From contig JACKOK010000002.1 in assembly GCA_024234365.1 (NCBI GenBank), positions 569,637 to 633,636 on the forward strand: a stretch of 64,000 bases of DNA, written 5' to 3'. Position numbers and translations under genes: made by a program. The notes beneath the pieces were generated by a model that was not told the origin of the DNA, did no database searches, and saw only the letters and a list, made by a program, of their open reading frames with translations. Positions 25,362 to 33,521 of the stretch are shown here, in pieces; positions within the stretch are counted from its first letter, which is position 1; the number at the start of each line of letters is the position of its first letter. The DNA comes from Pseudomonadales bacterium. Its GTDB lineage: Bacteria; Pseudomonadota; Gammaproteobacteria; Pseudomonadales; Pseudohongiellaceae.

Positions 25362-25918
25362 GCGAGATGGAAGACAAGGTGCTGCTGGCTACCCGGCGCT
25401 GGTTGGAAGAGGCCGTGATCGGCCTCAATCTGTGCCCGTTCGCGCGCCGCGAGTACGAGCGTGGGCGCATTCATTTTGCGCTATGCGAGGAGACGGAAAC
25501 CGAGGCCTTGCTGCTGGCCTTCGCCGGGGAACTGCTGCGTCTGGAGCAGGAACCGGGAATCGACACCACCCTGCTGGTTTTCTCCCGTGCGCTGGAGAGC
25601 TTCGACGATTATCTGGACCTGCTGGACATGGCCCAGGCCTGGCTGGAAGAGCAGGGCCTGGAGGGGGTGTACCAGCTTGCCAGCTTCCACCCCGATTATG
25701 TGTTTGCCGATGTGGCCGAGACGGATGCGGGCAATTGCACCAATCGATCCCCGTGGCCGATCCTTCATCTGTTGCGTGAGGACAGTGTGGCAGAGGCCGT
25801 GGCGGCGCACCGGGACATAGCGGGGATTCCCGAACGCAATATCACGCTCGCCCGGGACAAGGGCATGGCCTACTGGGATGCCCTGCTGACGCGCTTGCGA
25901 GAAGGGGCGGCTAGATAA
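25358..25918 (+). CDS. DUF1415 family protein
   Basis: A 186-residue cytoplasmic protein of the DUF1415 family: LATRRWLEEAVIGLNLCPFARRE at the N-terminus, VYQLASFHPDYVFADV and NRSPWPILHLLREDSV in the middle. The start overlaps the helicase stop (ATGA), so the two are probably translationally coupled. No function is established. The conserved Cys and His might be a metal or redox site. Its end overlaps the convergent small membrane gene by 8 bases. Confidence 0.87.
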   Translation: MSEMEDKVLLATRRWLEEAVIGLNLCPFARREYERGRIHFALCEETETEALLLAFAGELLRLEQEPGIDTTLLVFSRALESFDDYLDLLDMAQAWLEEQGLEGVYQLASFHPDYVFADVAETDAGNCTNRSPWPILHLLREDSVAEAVAAHRDIAGIPERNITLARDKGMAYWDALLTRLREGAAR

Positions 25919-26246
25919 AGCTGAAGGTCAGCAGCATATTGGTCAGGTTCAGCAGCAGGAACAGCATGGCAATGCGGGCCAGGGCCTTGCCCGGGTCGCT
26001 GCCGCGATAGAAGCGCTGCACGCCGATCAGCAGCACGAAGGAATAGACGATGGTGGCAATCAGCAGGACGATGTAGGGGCCCCAGTTGCGCTGCGCCACC
26101 AGCATGCTGCCGAGCCCGAAGAAAATGGCAGCCCCAATGGCGTAGAGCGTCCAGTAGGTGCGGGCGAGGCCGTAGCGGCCACCGTCCAGGAGACCAGCGG
26201 GGGCGTTTTCGTGTGCCTGAGAGTGCTTGCTACTGCTAGCCGTCAT
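25911..26246 (-). CDS. Small three-helix membrane protein, unknown
   Basis: A 111-residue protein from ATG 26246 (MTASSSKHSQAHENAPAG), with AAGGGA upstream. Three hydrophobic segments: WTLYAIGAAIFFGLGSMLVA, YIVLLIATIVYSFVLLIGV and IAMLFLLLNLTNMLLTFSF. A charged linker (QRFYRGSDPGKALAR) separates the second and third. I do not recognise the family. It converges tail-to-tail with the DUF1415 gene. Confidence 0.65.
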   Translation of the reverse strand: MTASSSKHSQAHENAPAGLLDGGRYGLARTYWTLYAIGAAIFFGLGSMLVAQRNWGPYIVLLIATIVYSFVLLIGVQRFYRGSDPGKALARIAMLFLLLNLTNMLLTFSFI

Positions 26247-26381
26247 AATCGGATTCCCTTTTCTATGCTGCCCGCCAAACCAGCAGGGCGCGCCAAGTGT
26301 AGCCATTCCCCCCGCACCGGGGCAAGCCGGATACACAAGGTGCCAGCGGGAAGCGGTCTGTGCATGTTCTGTGCGAATGCC

Positions 26382-26539
26382 ATCGCCGGCAGGGCCGGCT
26401 CCTACGACGAGCAGACCAAAGCGCTGTAGGAGCCTGCCCCGCAGGCGATCAAACCAGACCAAAGCTCCGTGTAGGAGCCTGCCTTGCAGGCGATCAAGCA
26501 AGCCCAAAGCTCCGTGTAGGAGCCTGCCCTGCAGGCGAT
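26382..26539. repeat. REP cluster with 45-base tandem array
   Basis: One minus-oriented copy (26382-26405) and three plus-oriented copies (26426-26449, 26471-26494, 26516-26539). The last three are spaced exactly 45 bases apart, with related spacers (AAAGCTCCGT before the third and fourth). The 379-base gap 26247-26625 contains this cluster and no gene. Confidence 0.9.
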
Positions 26540-26625
26540 CAAACCTGCCCCCGTATGGGCACGCCCGTGGCATTGCTGCTATGCTCTCGCCCTTGCAGGC
26601 ACACGCGTCATTGCCGGGAGACAGC

Positions 26626-27222
26626 ATGCTCAATACCGTTCGCAGCCACTTCTACGCCTATATCAGCAAAATCCGTTGGTTGCAGCGTTGGGGTCTGAAA
26701 CGCAATGTCACCAACGAGAATGTGATGGAGCACAGCTGGGAGGTGGCGACCATCGCGCACGCCCTGGGGCTTATCCGCAACCGTTGTTTTGCGGGCTCGC
26801 TGGACGTGAACGCGGTGGTGGTGGCCGCGCTCTATCACGATTGTGGCGAAGTGATTACCGGGGATATGCCCTCGCCGATCAAGTATCATTCGCCCGAAAT
26901 CACCCGCGCCTACAAGGCCGTGGAAAAACAGGCCGAGCATGAGCTGCTGAGCCTTCTGCCGGCTGCCCTGCAACAGGATTTTCGTGGGGTGCTGCTGCAC
27001 GATGAGATTCCTGCCGATCATATGCTGATCATCAAGGCGGCAGATACCCTGTGCGCCTATATCAAATGTCGCTCGGAGGTCATGGCAGGCAATGCCGAGT
27101 TCTTCCAGGCGGAACAGGATGTGAAGGCACGGCTCGATCGCATCGATCTGCCCGAAGTACGCTATTTTCTCGAGACCTTCGTGCCGAGTTACGGTCTCAC
27201 GCTCGACGAGCTGCTGAAATAA
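26626..27222 (+). CDS. yfbR: 5'-deoxynucleotidase YfbR
   Basis: A 198-residue HD-domain phosphohydrolase, almost the length of E. coli YfbR (199). ATG 26626 follows GGGAG; the upstream open frame runs through REPs and is rejected. Metal ligands: His in ENVMEHSWEVA, the HD pair in ALYHDCGEVITGD, and the late Asp in IKAADTLCAYIKC. It removes phosphate from deoxynucleoside 5'-monophosphates. It is followed after 22 bases by ppc. Confidence 0.92.
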   Translation: MLNTVRSHFYAYISKIRWLQRWGLKRNVTNENVMEHSWEVATIAHALGLIRNRCFAGSLDVNAVVVAALYHDCGEVITGDMPSPIKYHSPEITRAYKAVEKQAEHELLSLLPAALQQDFRGVLLHDEIPADHMLIIKAADTLCAYIKCRSEVMAGNAEFFQAEQDVKARLDRIDLPEVRYFLETFVPSYGLTLDELLK

Positions 27223-27244
27223 ACACTGGAGGATTGCACACACG

Positions 27245-29815
27245 ATGGTAGACCAGGTCGCCAAGACGTTTTCGGAACTCGTCGAGCTGAAGTTTCAACT
27301 CTATAACAGCCTTTTTCTGACCCTGCCGCTGGATGCGGTGGAGCAGACGGGCACCCTGCTGCCGCTGCTCAGCGAAGCCTGCACCCAGGGGCTGGAGCGG
27401 GGCATGAGCCCTGCCGAGATCGTGCAGAAGTTTTTCGAGGTGCATCGTCCCCGCTTCAACGAGAAGGAGCAGATCCAGTTTCTGTTCAAGGTCATCCAGT
27501 ATGTCGAGCGCCAGGTGGTGCTGGTGGATGCCCTCGAAGATGCCTCCTACAGCCGCATCCACCGGGTGGCCGGCAAGGGCTCGCTCGTGCAGTTGATGGA
27601 GCGCGCGCGCGACAACGATCTCAATGAACCCCTGGGAGATCTGCTGGAGAATTTCGGCGTGCGTGTGGTGCTGACCGCACACCCCACACAGTTCTACACC
27701 GGCCCGGTGCTGGCGATTATTTCGGACCTCACCGATGCTCTGCAGCATGACGAAGTGGGCACCGCCCGCGACCTGCTGCAGCAACTGGGCAACACGCCGT
27801 TTTTCCAGAAGGAGAAGCCAACGCCCTATGACGAGGCCGTGCTGCTCACCTGGTATCTGGGCAATATTTTCTACCCCGGCATCGGCGATATCGTGGACAA
27901 GCTGGCGGAGTTTCACCCGGAAAAAGTGACGGCCAATCAGGAGCTGATCTCCATCGGTTTCTGGCCGGGTGGCGACCGCGATGGCAACCCGTTCGTGACT
28001 ACCGAGACCACGCTGCGTGTGGCGGCAAAACTGCGCTATACCATTGTCAGCTGCTACCACCAGAACATCCGTGCCTTGAAACGGCGCCTGAGCTTCCGCG
28101 ATATCTACAAGCGGCTGGAGGCCCTGGAGCTGAGCCTGCATCAGGAGCTCAGTGAGGCCATCGTGGACGAACCGCTTTCCCTGGCGCATTTCCTGCGCGA
28201 GCTGGATGAGATCGAGACCGTGCTGGTGGAGAAACACCAGGGGCTATACCGCGAGCAGTTGCAGTCCTTCCGCCGCAAGCTGATGCTGTTCGGCTTCCAT
28301 TTTGCCAGCCTCGATATCCGGCAGGACAGCCGCATCATAGCCGCCGCGCTTACGTCCGTGGCCACAAAGATGCCGGGCCTGTTGCCGGATGATTTCGATG
28401 CGCTCGATGATGCCGGCAAGATTGATTGTCTGCTGCAGATTCGCGGTCAGGTGAATCCGCAGGATTTCGATGACCCGGTACTGCAGGACACGCTCGCCTC
28501 CTTTGGCGTCATTCGCCACATCCAGGCGCTCAACGGCGCACGGGCCGCCCATCGCTACATCATCAGCAACTGCCGTGGCCCGGTGGATATTGCCCGCGTG
28601 CATGCCCTGTTCCGGCTCTGTGGCTGGAACGATGAGGCGCTGACGGTGGATATCGTGCCTCTGTTCGAGACCGTGGACGATCTGTGCGGAGCGGGGGAGG
28701 CCATGAGCACCATTTACAGCCATCCCGTTTACCAGGCGCATCTGCAGCAGCGCCGCAGCCGCCAGACCGTGATGCTGGGTTTCTCCGATGGCACCAAGGA
28801 CGGGGGCTATCTGATGGCGAACTGGTCCATTTACCGTGCCAAGGAAGACCTGACCCGGGTGTCCCGTGCTGCGGGTGTCGAGGTGCTGTTCTTCGACGGT
28901 CGCGGTGGCCCGCCCGCCCGTGGTGGTGGCGATACCTATCTGTTCTATGCCGCGCTGGGCAGAAAGATCGAAAGCAATCAGATCCAGATGACCGTGCAGG
29001 GGCAGACCATCTCCACGCTCTACGGTATCAAGGCAGCCGCCGTACACAATATGAGCCAGCTGCTCACGGCGGGGCTGGAGAACAATCTGTACGAGCGCCC
29101 CGAGCGCGAACTGGATGCCGTGCAGCGCGAGCTGCTGATGACGCTGGCCGAGTCCAGCTACAAATCCTACGATGCGTTCAAGAAACACCCGCTCTTCCTT
29201 CCCTACCTGGAGGAGATGAGCACGCTGAAGTATTACGCCATGACCAATATCGGCAGCCGTCCGGCCAAACGCGGTGCGGGCAGCCGGCTGGCCTTCGAAG
29301 ACCTGCGCGCCATTCCCTTTGTGGGGGCATGGAGCCAGTTGAAACAGAATGTCCCCGGCTTCTATGGCCTGGGCACGGCGCTGAAGGAGCAGGAAGATGC
29401 CGGCAACTGGGAGGCCTGTGTGGCCCTGTATCAGCGCTCGCGTTTCTTCCGTGCCCTGATCTCCAACAGCATGCAGAGCATGAAGAAAACCAATTTCGAA
29501 CTGACCCGCTACATGGAGAAGGACCCGCGTTTTGGCGCGTTCTGGACCACGCTGCACGAGGAGTATCAGCTCAGCCGTGCCATGGTGCTGAGAATCTCGG
29601 GGCAGAAGTGGCTGCTCGAAGACAATCACCGCAGCCGCATGAGCATCGAATTGCGCGAGCGGGTGGTGCTGCCGCTACTGACGGTGCAGCAATATGCGCT
29701 GATGCGTATTCAACAGGCCCGCCACAGCGGTGAAACGGAAACGCTGGAGCTGTACGAGAAAATGGTGATGCGCTCGCTGTTCGGCAACATCAATGCCAGC
29801 AGGAATTCCGCATGA
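27245..29815 (+). CDS. ppc: Phosphoenolpyruvate carboxylase
   Basis: An 856-residue PEPC, replenishing oxaloacetate from PEP and bicarbonate. The catalytic His145 lies in VLTAHPTQFYTG, the second region is GFWPGGDRDGNPFV, the mobile loop is FFDGRGGPPARGGGDTY (about 549-565), and the arginine region is NIGSRPAKRGAGSRL. The loop and the TAHPTQ motif differ from the E. coli type (TAHPTE, HGRGGTVGRGGG) and resemble, from memory, Bacteroidota-type enzymes. Its TGA overlaps the following MFS start (ATGA). Confidence 0.92.
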   Translation: MVDQVAKTFSELVELKFQLYNSLFLTLPLDAVEQTGTLLPLLSEACTQGLERGMSPAEIVQKFFEVHRPRFNEKEQIQFLFKVIQYVERQVVLVDALEDASYSRIHRVAGKGSLVQLMERARDNDLNEPLGDLLENFGVRVVLTAHPTQFYTGPVLAIISDLTDALQHDEVGTARDLLQQLGNTPFFQKEKPTPYDEAVLLTWYLGNIFYPGIGDIVDKLAEFHPEKVTANQELISIGFWPGGDRDGNPFVTTETTLRVAAKLRYTIVSCYHQNIRALKRRLSFRDIYKRLEALELSLHQELSEAIVDEPLSLAHFLRELDEIETVLVEKHQGLYREQLQSFRRKLMLFGFHFASLDIRQDSRIIAAALTSVATKMPGLLPDDFDALDDAGKIDCLLQIRGQVNPQDFDDPVLQDTLASFGVIRHIQALNGARAAHRYIISNCRGPVDIARVHALFRLCGWNDEALTVDIVPLFETVDDLCGAGEAMSTIYSHPVYQAHLQQRRSRQTVMLGFSDGTKDGGYLMANWSIYRAKEDLTRVSRAAGVEVLFFDGRGGPPARGGGDTYLFYAALGRKIESNQIQMTVQGQTISTLYGIKAAAVHNMSQLLTAGLENNLYERPERELDAVQRELLMTLAESSYKSYDAFKKHPLFLPYLEEMSTLKYYAMTNIGSRPAKRGAGSRLAFEDLRAIPFVGAWSQLKQNVPGFYGLGTALKEQEDAGNWEACVALYQRSRFFRALISNSMQSMKKTNFELTRYMEKDPRFGAFWTTLHEEYQLSRAMVLRISGQKWLLEDNHRSRMSIELRERVVLPLLTVQQYALMRIQQARHSGETETLELYEKMVMRSLFGNINASRNSA

Positions 29816-31101
29816 ACCCAGGGCGTATTCTGTTTGCCAGCCTCGTTGGCACCACCATCGAGTTTTTCGATTTCTATATCTACGGCACGGCGGCGGTACT
29901 GGTATTCCCTGCGCTGTTTTTCCCGGGAGCCGACCCGGCTACCGCCACCCTGCAGTCACTGGCGACCTTTGCGCTGGCCTTCTTCGCGCGTCCGCTTGGC
30001 TCTGCCGTGTTCGGACACTTCGGGGATCGTATCGGGCGCAAGGCCACCCTGGTGGCAGCGTTGCTGACCATGGGACTGTCCACGGTGATGATCGGCCTGT
30101 TGCCCACTTACGCCAGCATCGGGGTGCTGGCGCCGGCATTGCTGGCTCTGTGCCGTTTTGGTCAGGGCATCGGCCTGGGTGGCGAGTGGGGCGGTGCCGT
30201 ATTGCTGGCCACCGAAAACGCGCCCCAGGGCAAGCGCGCCTGGTATGGCATGTTCCCGCAACTGGGGGCGCCCATCGGTTTCATTCTGTCCACACTGGTG
30301 TTTGTGTTGCTCAGTGCAGTCCTGAGTGAAGAGCAGTTCTTTGCCTGGGGCTGGCGCATTCCCTTTCTGGCCAGTGCCCTGCTCGTGTTTGTCGGCCTCT
30401 ATGTGCGCCTGCAGATCACCGAGACCCAGGCCTTTCAGAGCGCCATCGACAATAACGAACGGGTCAAGGTGCCGATTGTCACAGTCCTGCGGGAGCATAC
30501 GCGCACGCTGGTGCTGGCTACCCTGATGGCCACCACCACCTTTGTGGTGTTTTACCTGATGACGGTGTTTACCCTGAGTTGGGGAACCAGCGAGATGGGC
30601 TTTGTGCGGCAGGATTTTCTGATGATGCAGCTGGTGGGTGTGCTGTTCTTCGGCGCGCTGATTCCAGTCTCCGCCGTGGTGGCCGACCGGGTGGGTCGCA
30701 TCCGCATGCTGATTTATGCCACGCTGTTCATCATGGTCTTCGGGCTGGTTTTCGGTCCGCTGTTCGCAGGTGGAGGAACGGTGATTGTCACCGTGATGCT
30801 TGCGTTGGGGCTGTCCTGTATGGGCTTGACCTATGGCCCCCTGGGCACGGCGCTGTCGGAACTGTTTCCGACCTCGGTGCGCTACACCGGCGCGTCCATG
30901 GCCTTTAATCTCGCGGGTATTTTCGGGGGCTCTCTGGCACCCTATATCGCGACCTGGCTGGCGGTGAATTACGGTATCGCGGCGGTGGGTTATTACCTCA
31001 CCGGCATGGGGGTGCTGACCCTCACCGCGCTGCTGATGATCCAGTCAGGATCACCGAAGCTGACCCCTGTGGCTGTAGGAGCCAGCCCTGCTGGCGATTG
31101 A
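29812..31101 (+). CDS. MFS transporter, metabolite:H+ symporter (MHS) type
   Basis: A 429-residue, twelve-helix transporter. The MHS family pattern is clear: GTTIEFFDFYIYGTAA at the start, FGHFGDRIGRKATLV between helices 2 and 3, RFGQGIGLGGEWGGAVLLATENAP and SELFPTSVRYTGASMAFN. Relatives carry dicarboxylates, proline/betaine or shikimate. Coupling to ppc by ATGA overlap favours an organic-acid substrate. The last residues (VGASPAGD) and stop come from a REP element, so the ancestral C-terminus was probably different. Confidence 0.88.
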   Translation: MNPGRILFASLVGTTIEFFDFYIYGTAAVLVFPALFFPGADPATATLQSLATFALAFFARPLGSAVFGHFGDRIGRKATLVAALLTMGLSTVMIGLLPTYASIGVLAPALLALCRFGQGIGLGGEWGGAVLLATENAPQGKRAWYGMFPQLGAPIGFILSTLVFVLLSAVLSEEQFFAWGWRIPFLASALLVFVGLYVRLQITETQAFQSAIDNNERVKVPIVTVLREHTRTLVLATLMATTTFVVFYLMTVFTLSWGTSEMGFVRQDFLMMQLVGVLFFGALIPVSAVVADRVGRIRMLIYATLFIMVFGLVFGPLFAGGGTVIVTVMLALGLSCMGLTYGPLGTALSELFPTSVRYTGASMAFNLAGIFGGSLAPYIATWLAVNYGIAAVGYYLTGMGVLTLTALLMIQSGSPKLTPVAVGASPAGD

Positions 31102-31147
31102 TTCGCGGAATGTGGCGGCGCTGTTCGCCTGCAGGGCAGGCTCCTAC
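31075..31147. repeat. REP inverted pair at two convergent gene ends
   Basis: Plus-oriented copy 31075-31098 lies inside the 3' end of the MFS gene. Minus-oriented copy 31124-31147 (TTCGCC instead of ATCGCC) contains the yaeQ stop codon. The pair could also act as a bidirectional transcription barrier. Confidence 0.9.
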
Positions 31148-31698
31148 GAAGTGTGGTCCGGGGCCTGTTTCAGCCAATGCAATCGAAGAATCACCTCACG
31201 CGCGCCATCCGAGAGGGTGATGCCATCGTCCTGGATGGTGCACTGCAGATCCATATTGCGTTCATAGAGGCTGGCGATATCACCGTTTTCCACCTCCAGG
31301 CTGCCCACGCTGAGATTCCCGAAGCGCTGAAATTCGTTGCCGTACTTGCTCCACCAAGGGCCGGCATTGCGGGGTTGGTAGGTGTAGATAAACGCCTGGT
31401 GAGCGCGCCCACAGGCCTTGCGCACCCGCTTCTCCTCGGGCTGACCGAGATCGATCCAGCAGAGAATGTCGCCGGTGAGGTCTTTTTCCCATAAGTCCGG
31501 CTCATCCTCGGTGCTCAGGCCGCGGGTAAAACTCAGCGCCTCGCTGGCATGCAGGGCGAAGGCGACGATACGCATGAGCAGGCGTTCCTCGGTCTCGGAG
31601 GGGTGCTGCGCGATGGTGAGGCTGTGGGCGCCGAAATAATCGCGGTTGAAGTCGCACAGTTGCAGTTGTGCCTTGCAGACGGTTGCCTTGGTGGCCAT
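31144..31698 (-). CDS. yaeQ: YaeQ family protein
   Basis: A 184-residue protein from ATG 31698 (MATKATVCKAQLQLCDFNRDYF), close to E. coli YaeQ (181). The family landmarks are LTIAQHPSETEERLLMRIVAFAL, LSTEDEPDLWEKDLTG and ILCWIDLGQPEEKRVRKAC. The fold is PD-(D/E)XK nuclease-like; the E-x(n)-D and QPE motifs are present. Function unsettled: YaeQ was once linked to RfaH suppression. The stop TAG is the GTAG foot of a REP. Confidence 0.9.
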   Translation of the reverse strand: MATKATVCKAQLQLCDFNRDYFGAHSLTIAQHPSETEERLLMRIVAFALHASEALSFTRGLSTEDEPDLWEKDLTGDILCWIDLGQPEEKRVRKACGRAHQAFIYTYQPRNAGPWWSKYGNEFQRFGNLSVGSLEVENGDIASLYERNMDLQCTIQDDGITLSDGAREVILRLHWLKQAPDHTS

Positions 31699-31788
31699 AG
31701 GATGGTGCTCGTTTTGGCTAGGACGCGGATGATCCCAGCAAGGCTTGATGAAAGCAATGTTGATTCGACGTCCCTGTAGCCCGCCCCA

Positions 31789-31897
31789 GGAGGATAGAGA
31801 TGGCATTCAGAACACGCCAAAAGACGCACATCCCTGTGCAGGCTCGGCGCGCCCCATCCCTGGTGCGCGACGGTTCTGCCTGCCATCTCTATCCTCC
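31789..31897. repeat. Foldback structured repeat, copy B
   Basis: Perfect 17-bp outer arms (31789-31805 with 31881-31897) and a closing stem CAGAAC/GTTCTG (31808-31813, 31873-31878). The core contains ACGCCAAAA, hairpin GCAC-ATCCCT-GTGC, AGGCTCGG and hairpin CGCGCCCC-ATCCCT-GGTGCGCG (one mismatch). Same core order as copy A, with unrelated arms. Plus orientation. Confidence 0.85.
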
Positions 31898-31974
31898 CGG
31901 GACTGGTATCTCTCTATCGATGGACCGTTATCGAAGGAAAACAAAGCACCAGAACTATCAGTCATCTCAATCGA

Positions 31975-32091
31975 GAGTCGTGTTGGCTTGTATTTTGGTG
32001 GAGCGTCTCGCGCCATGGACGGCGCGAGCCGAGCCTGCACATGGACGTGCGCATTTTGGCGTCTCCAACAAAATACAAGCCAGCACGACTC
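31975..32091. repeat. Foldback structured repeat, copy C (inverted)
   Basis: Outer arms 31975-32003 and 32063-32091 complement each other over 29 bases with two wobble-type mismatches. Read on the minus strand the core is ACGCCAAAA, hairpin GCAC-GTCCAT-GTGC, AGGCTCGG, hairpin CTCGCGCC-GTCCAT-GGCGCGAG, ACG. It is inverted relative to copy B, 77 bases away. The 520-base gap 31699-32218 holds B, C and a small TTGTCTG/CAGACAA hairpin (about 32129-32146) but no gene. Confidence 0.85.
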
Positions 32092-32218
32092 GTGAAACAG
32101 GGTGATTCAGAATGAGTTGGGGGCGTTTGTCTGTGAGCAGACAATTCTTGCGTACCAAGATAGCTCCCGTTAGGCTTGGACGCTCTCCGGCGAGCCGGGC
32201 CAACAAGAACAACGGGCC

Positions 32219-33433
32219 ATGACGCATAAGTACACCATCGGTTTTGTCTTTGTGACACTGCTGATCGATTCGATTGGTTTTGGCATCATCCTTCCCGTCA
32301 TGCCCCAGCTCATCATGAGCGTGACCGGCGAGAGCCTCTCCGAGGCCGCCCGTTTCGGTGGCTGGCTGATGATGGTGTACGCCCTCATGCAGTTTTTCTT
32401 CTCTCCCGTGATGGGCAATATCTCCGATCGTTTCGGGCGGCGGCCCGTGCTGTTGCTGACCCTGTTACTCCTGGGCATTGATTACCTGATCATGGCCTGG
32501 GCACCCACGCTGGCCTGGCTGTTCCTCGGACGTCTGATCGCGGGCATTGCGGCCTCCACCTACAGCACCTGTTATGCCGTGATCGCCGACACGACACCGG
32601 CAGAGAAGCGTACCCAGACTTTCGGGCTGGTAGGAGCGGCCTTTGGTACGGGTTTCATTCTTGGGCCGCTGATTGGTGGTCTGCTGGGCGAGTATGGTGC
32701 CCGTCTGCCTTTCGTGGCGGCGGCGGTGCTGGCGTTCAGCAATCTGTGTTTCGGCTTCTTTGTCATGCCCGAAACCCTGCCGCAGAGTGAACGCCGGGCC
32801 TTCAACTGGCGCCGTGCCAACCCTACCGGCACCCTGATGGCACTGCGCCGGTATCCGCTGGTGATTGGCCTGATCTGCGTCTATTTCCTGTTCATGATGG
32901 GTCATCATGCCTTGCCCAGCACCTGGACGTATTTCACGCTGGAGAAATTCGCCTGGAGTGAGCGGCAGGTGGGCTATTCGTTTGCCTTCGTCGGGGTGCT
33001 GATGATTTTTACCCAGGCCTTTCTGCTGCGCCGTGTGGTTCCGCATATCGGGCAATACAAGGCGGCGCTCATCGGTTTCAGTTTCTGTCTGCTGTCCTTC
33101 ATTGGCTATGCCCTGGCCAGCAGTGGCTGGATGCTCTATCTGTTCATGATTCCCGGCGCCCTGCAGGGCTTCGTCATGCCTTCGGTGAACGGCATCATGT
33201 CGGGGCAGATTCCGGCCAACGCCCAGGGGGAATTGCAGGGCGGGGTCGCCAGCATGTCCAGCCTGACCTCCATTCTCAGTCCGCCGCTGATGACGGGAGC
33301 CTTCTACCTGTTCAGCAGGGAGGGCGCGCCCGCCTACTTCCCTGGCGCCCCTTTTGCGCTGGCTGCGCTGCTGACGGCGCTGGCGCTTGTGCTGTTTCTG
33401 CGCTCGGCAGAGTCGAAGCCGGTTCAGGCCTAA
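32219..33433 (+). CDS. MFS transporter, TetA/TCR-like (DHA1)
   Basis: A 404-residue, twelve-helix drug:H+ antiporter-type protein. The first helix is LLIDSIGFGIILPVMPQL, with the TetA-like proline. Motif A is GNISDRFGRRPVLL. Motif C-like glycine spacing (GAAFGTGFILGPLIGGLLGEYG) follows. Similarity is to TCR/Tet-family efflux pumps, many of which are not tetracycline transporters, and no tetR is adjacent. ATG 32219 follows the tail of the repeat-rich gap. Confidence 0.85.
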   Translation: MTHKYTIGFVFVTLLIDSIGFGIILPVMPQLIMSVTGESLSEAARFGGWLMMVYALMQFFFSPVMGNISDRFGRRPVLLLTLLLLGIDYLIMAWAPTLAWLFLGRLIAGIAASTYSTCYAVIADTTPAEKRTQTFGLVGAAFGTGFILGPLIGGLLGEYGARLPFVAAAVLAFSNLCFGFFVMPETLPQSERRAFNWRRANPTGTLMALRRYPLVIGLICVYFLFMMGHHALPSTWTYFTLEKFAWSERQVGYSFAFVGVLMIFTQAFLLRRVVPHIGQYKAALIGFSFCLLSFIGYALASSGWMLYLFMIPGALQGFVMPSVNGIMSGQIPANAQGELQGGVASMSSLTSILSPPLMTGAFYLFSREGAPAYFPGAPFALAALLTALALVLFLRSAESKPVQA

Positions 33434-33521
33434 AGGAGCGGGCAAGACAAAGTAGCGTGTTTTGGCTACACTCCCTGCGAGCCCGAGTGAGTGCTTTTCA
33501 CAACAATAACGAGGTTTTTTT

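Noticed and set aside
26382..26539. Regular 45-base repeats as a possible CRISPR array
   Set aside because: Only three regular units; the spacers resemble each other, the repeat is a GTAG-type REP found elsewhere in the window, and no cas gene is present.
26227..26625. N-terminal extension of YfbR through the REP cluster
   Set aside because: The translation is REP-derived Ser/Arg/Pro repeats; the 198-residue form from ATG 26626 matches YfbR length.
31975..32091. Foldback copy C as a simple bidirectional terminator
   Set aside because: It has no U tract on either side and contains an internal two-hairpin core shared with distant copies.
32219..33433. Naming the DHA1 transporter tetA
   Set aside because: Sequence resembles the TCR/Tet group, but there is no adjacent tetR and many such proteins do not carry tetracycline.
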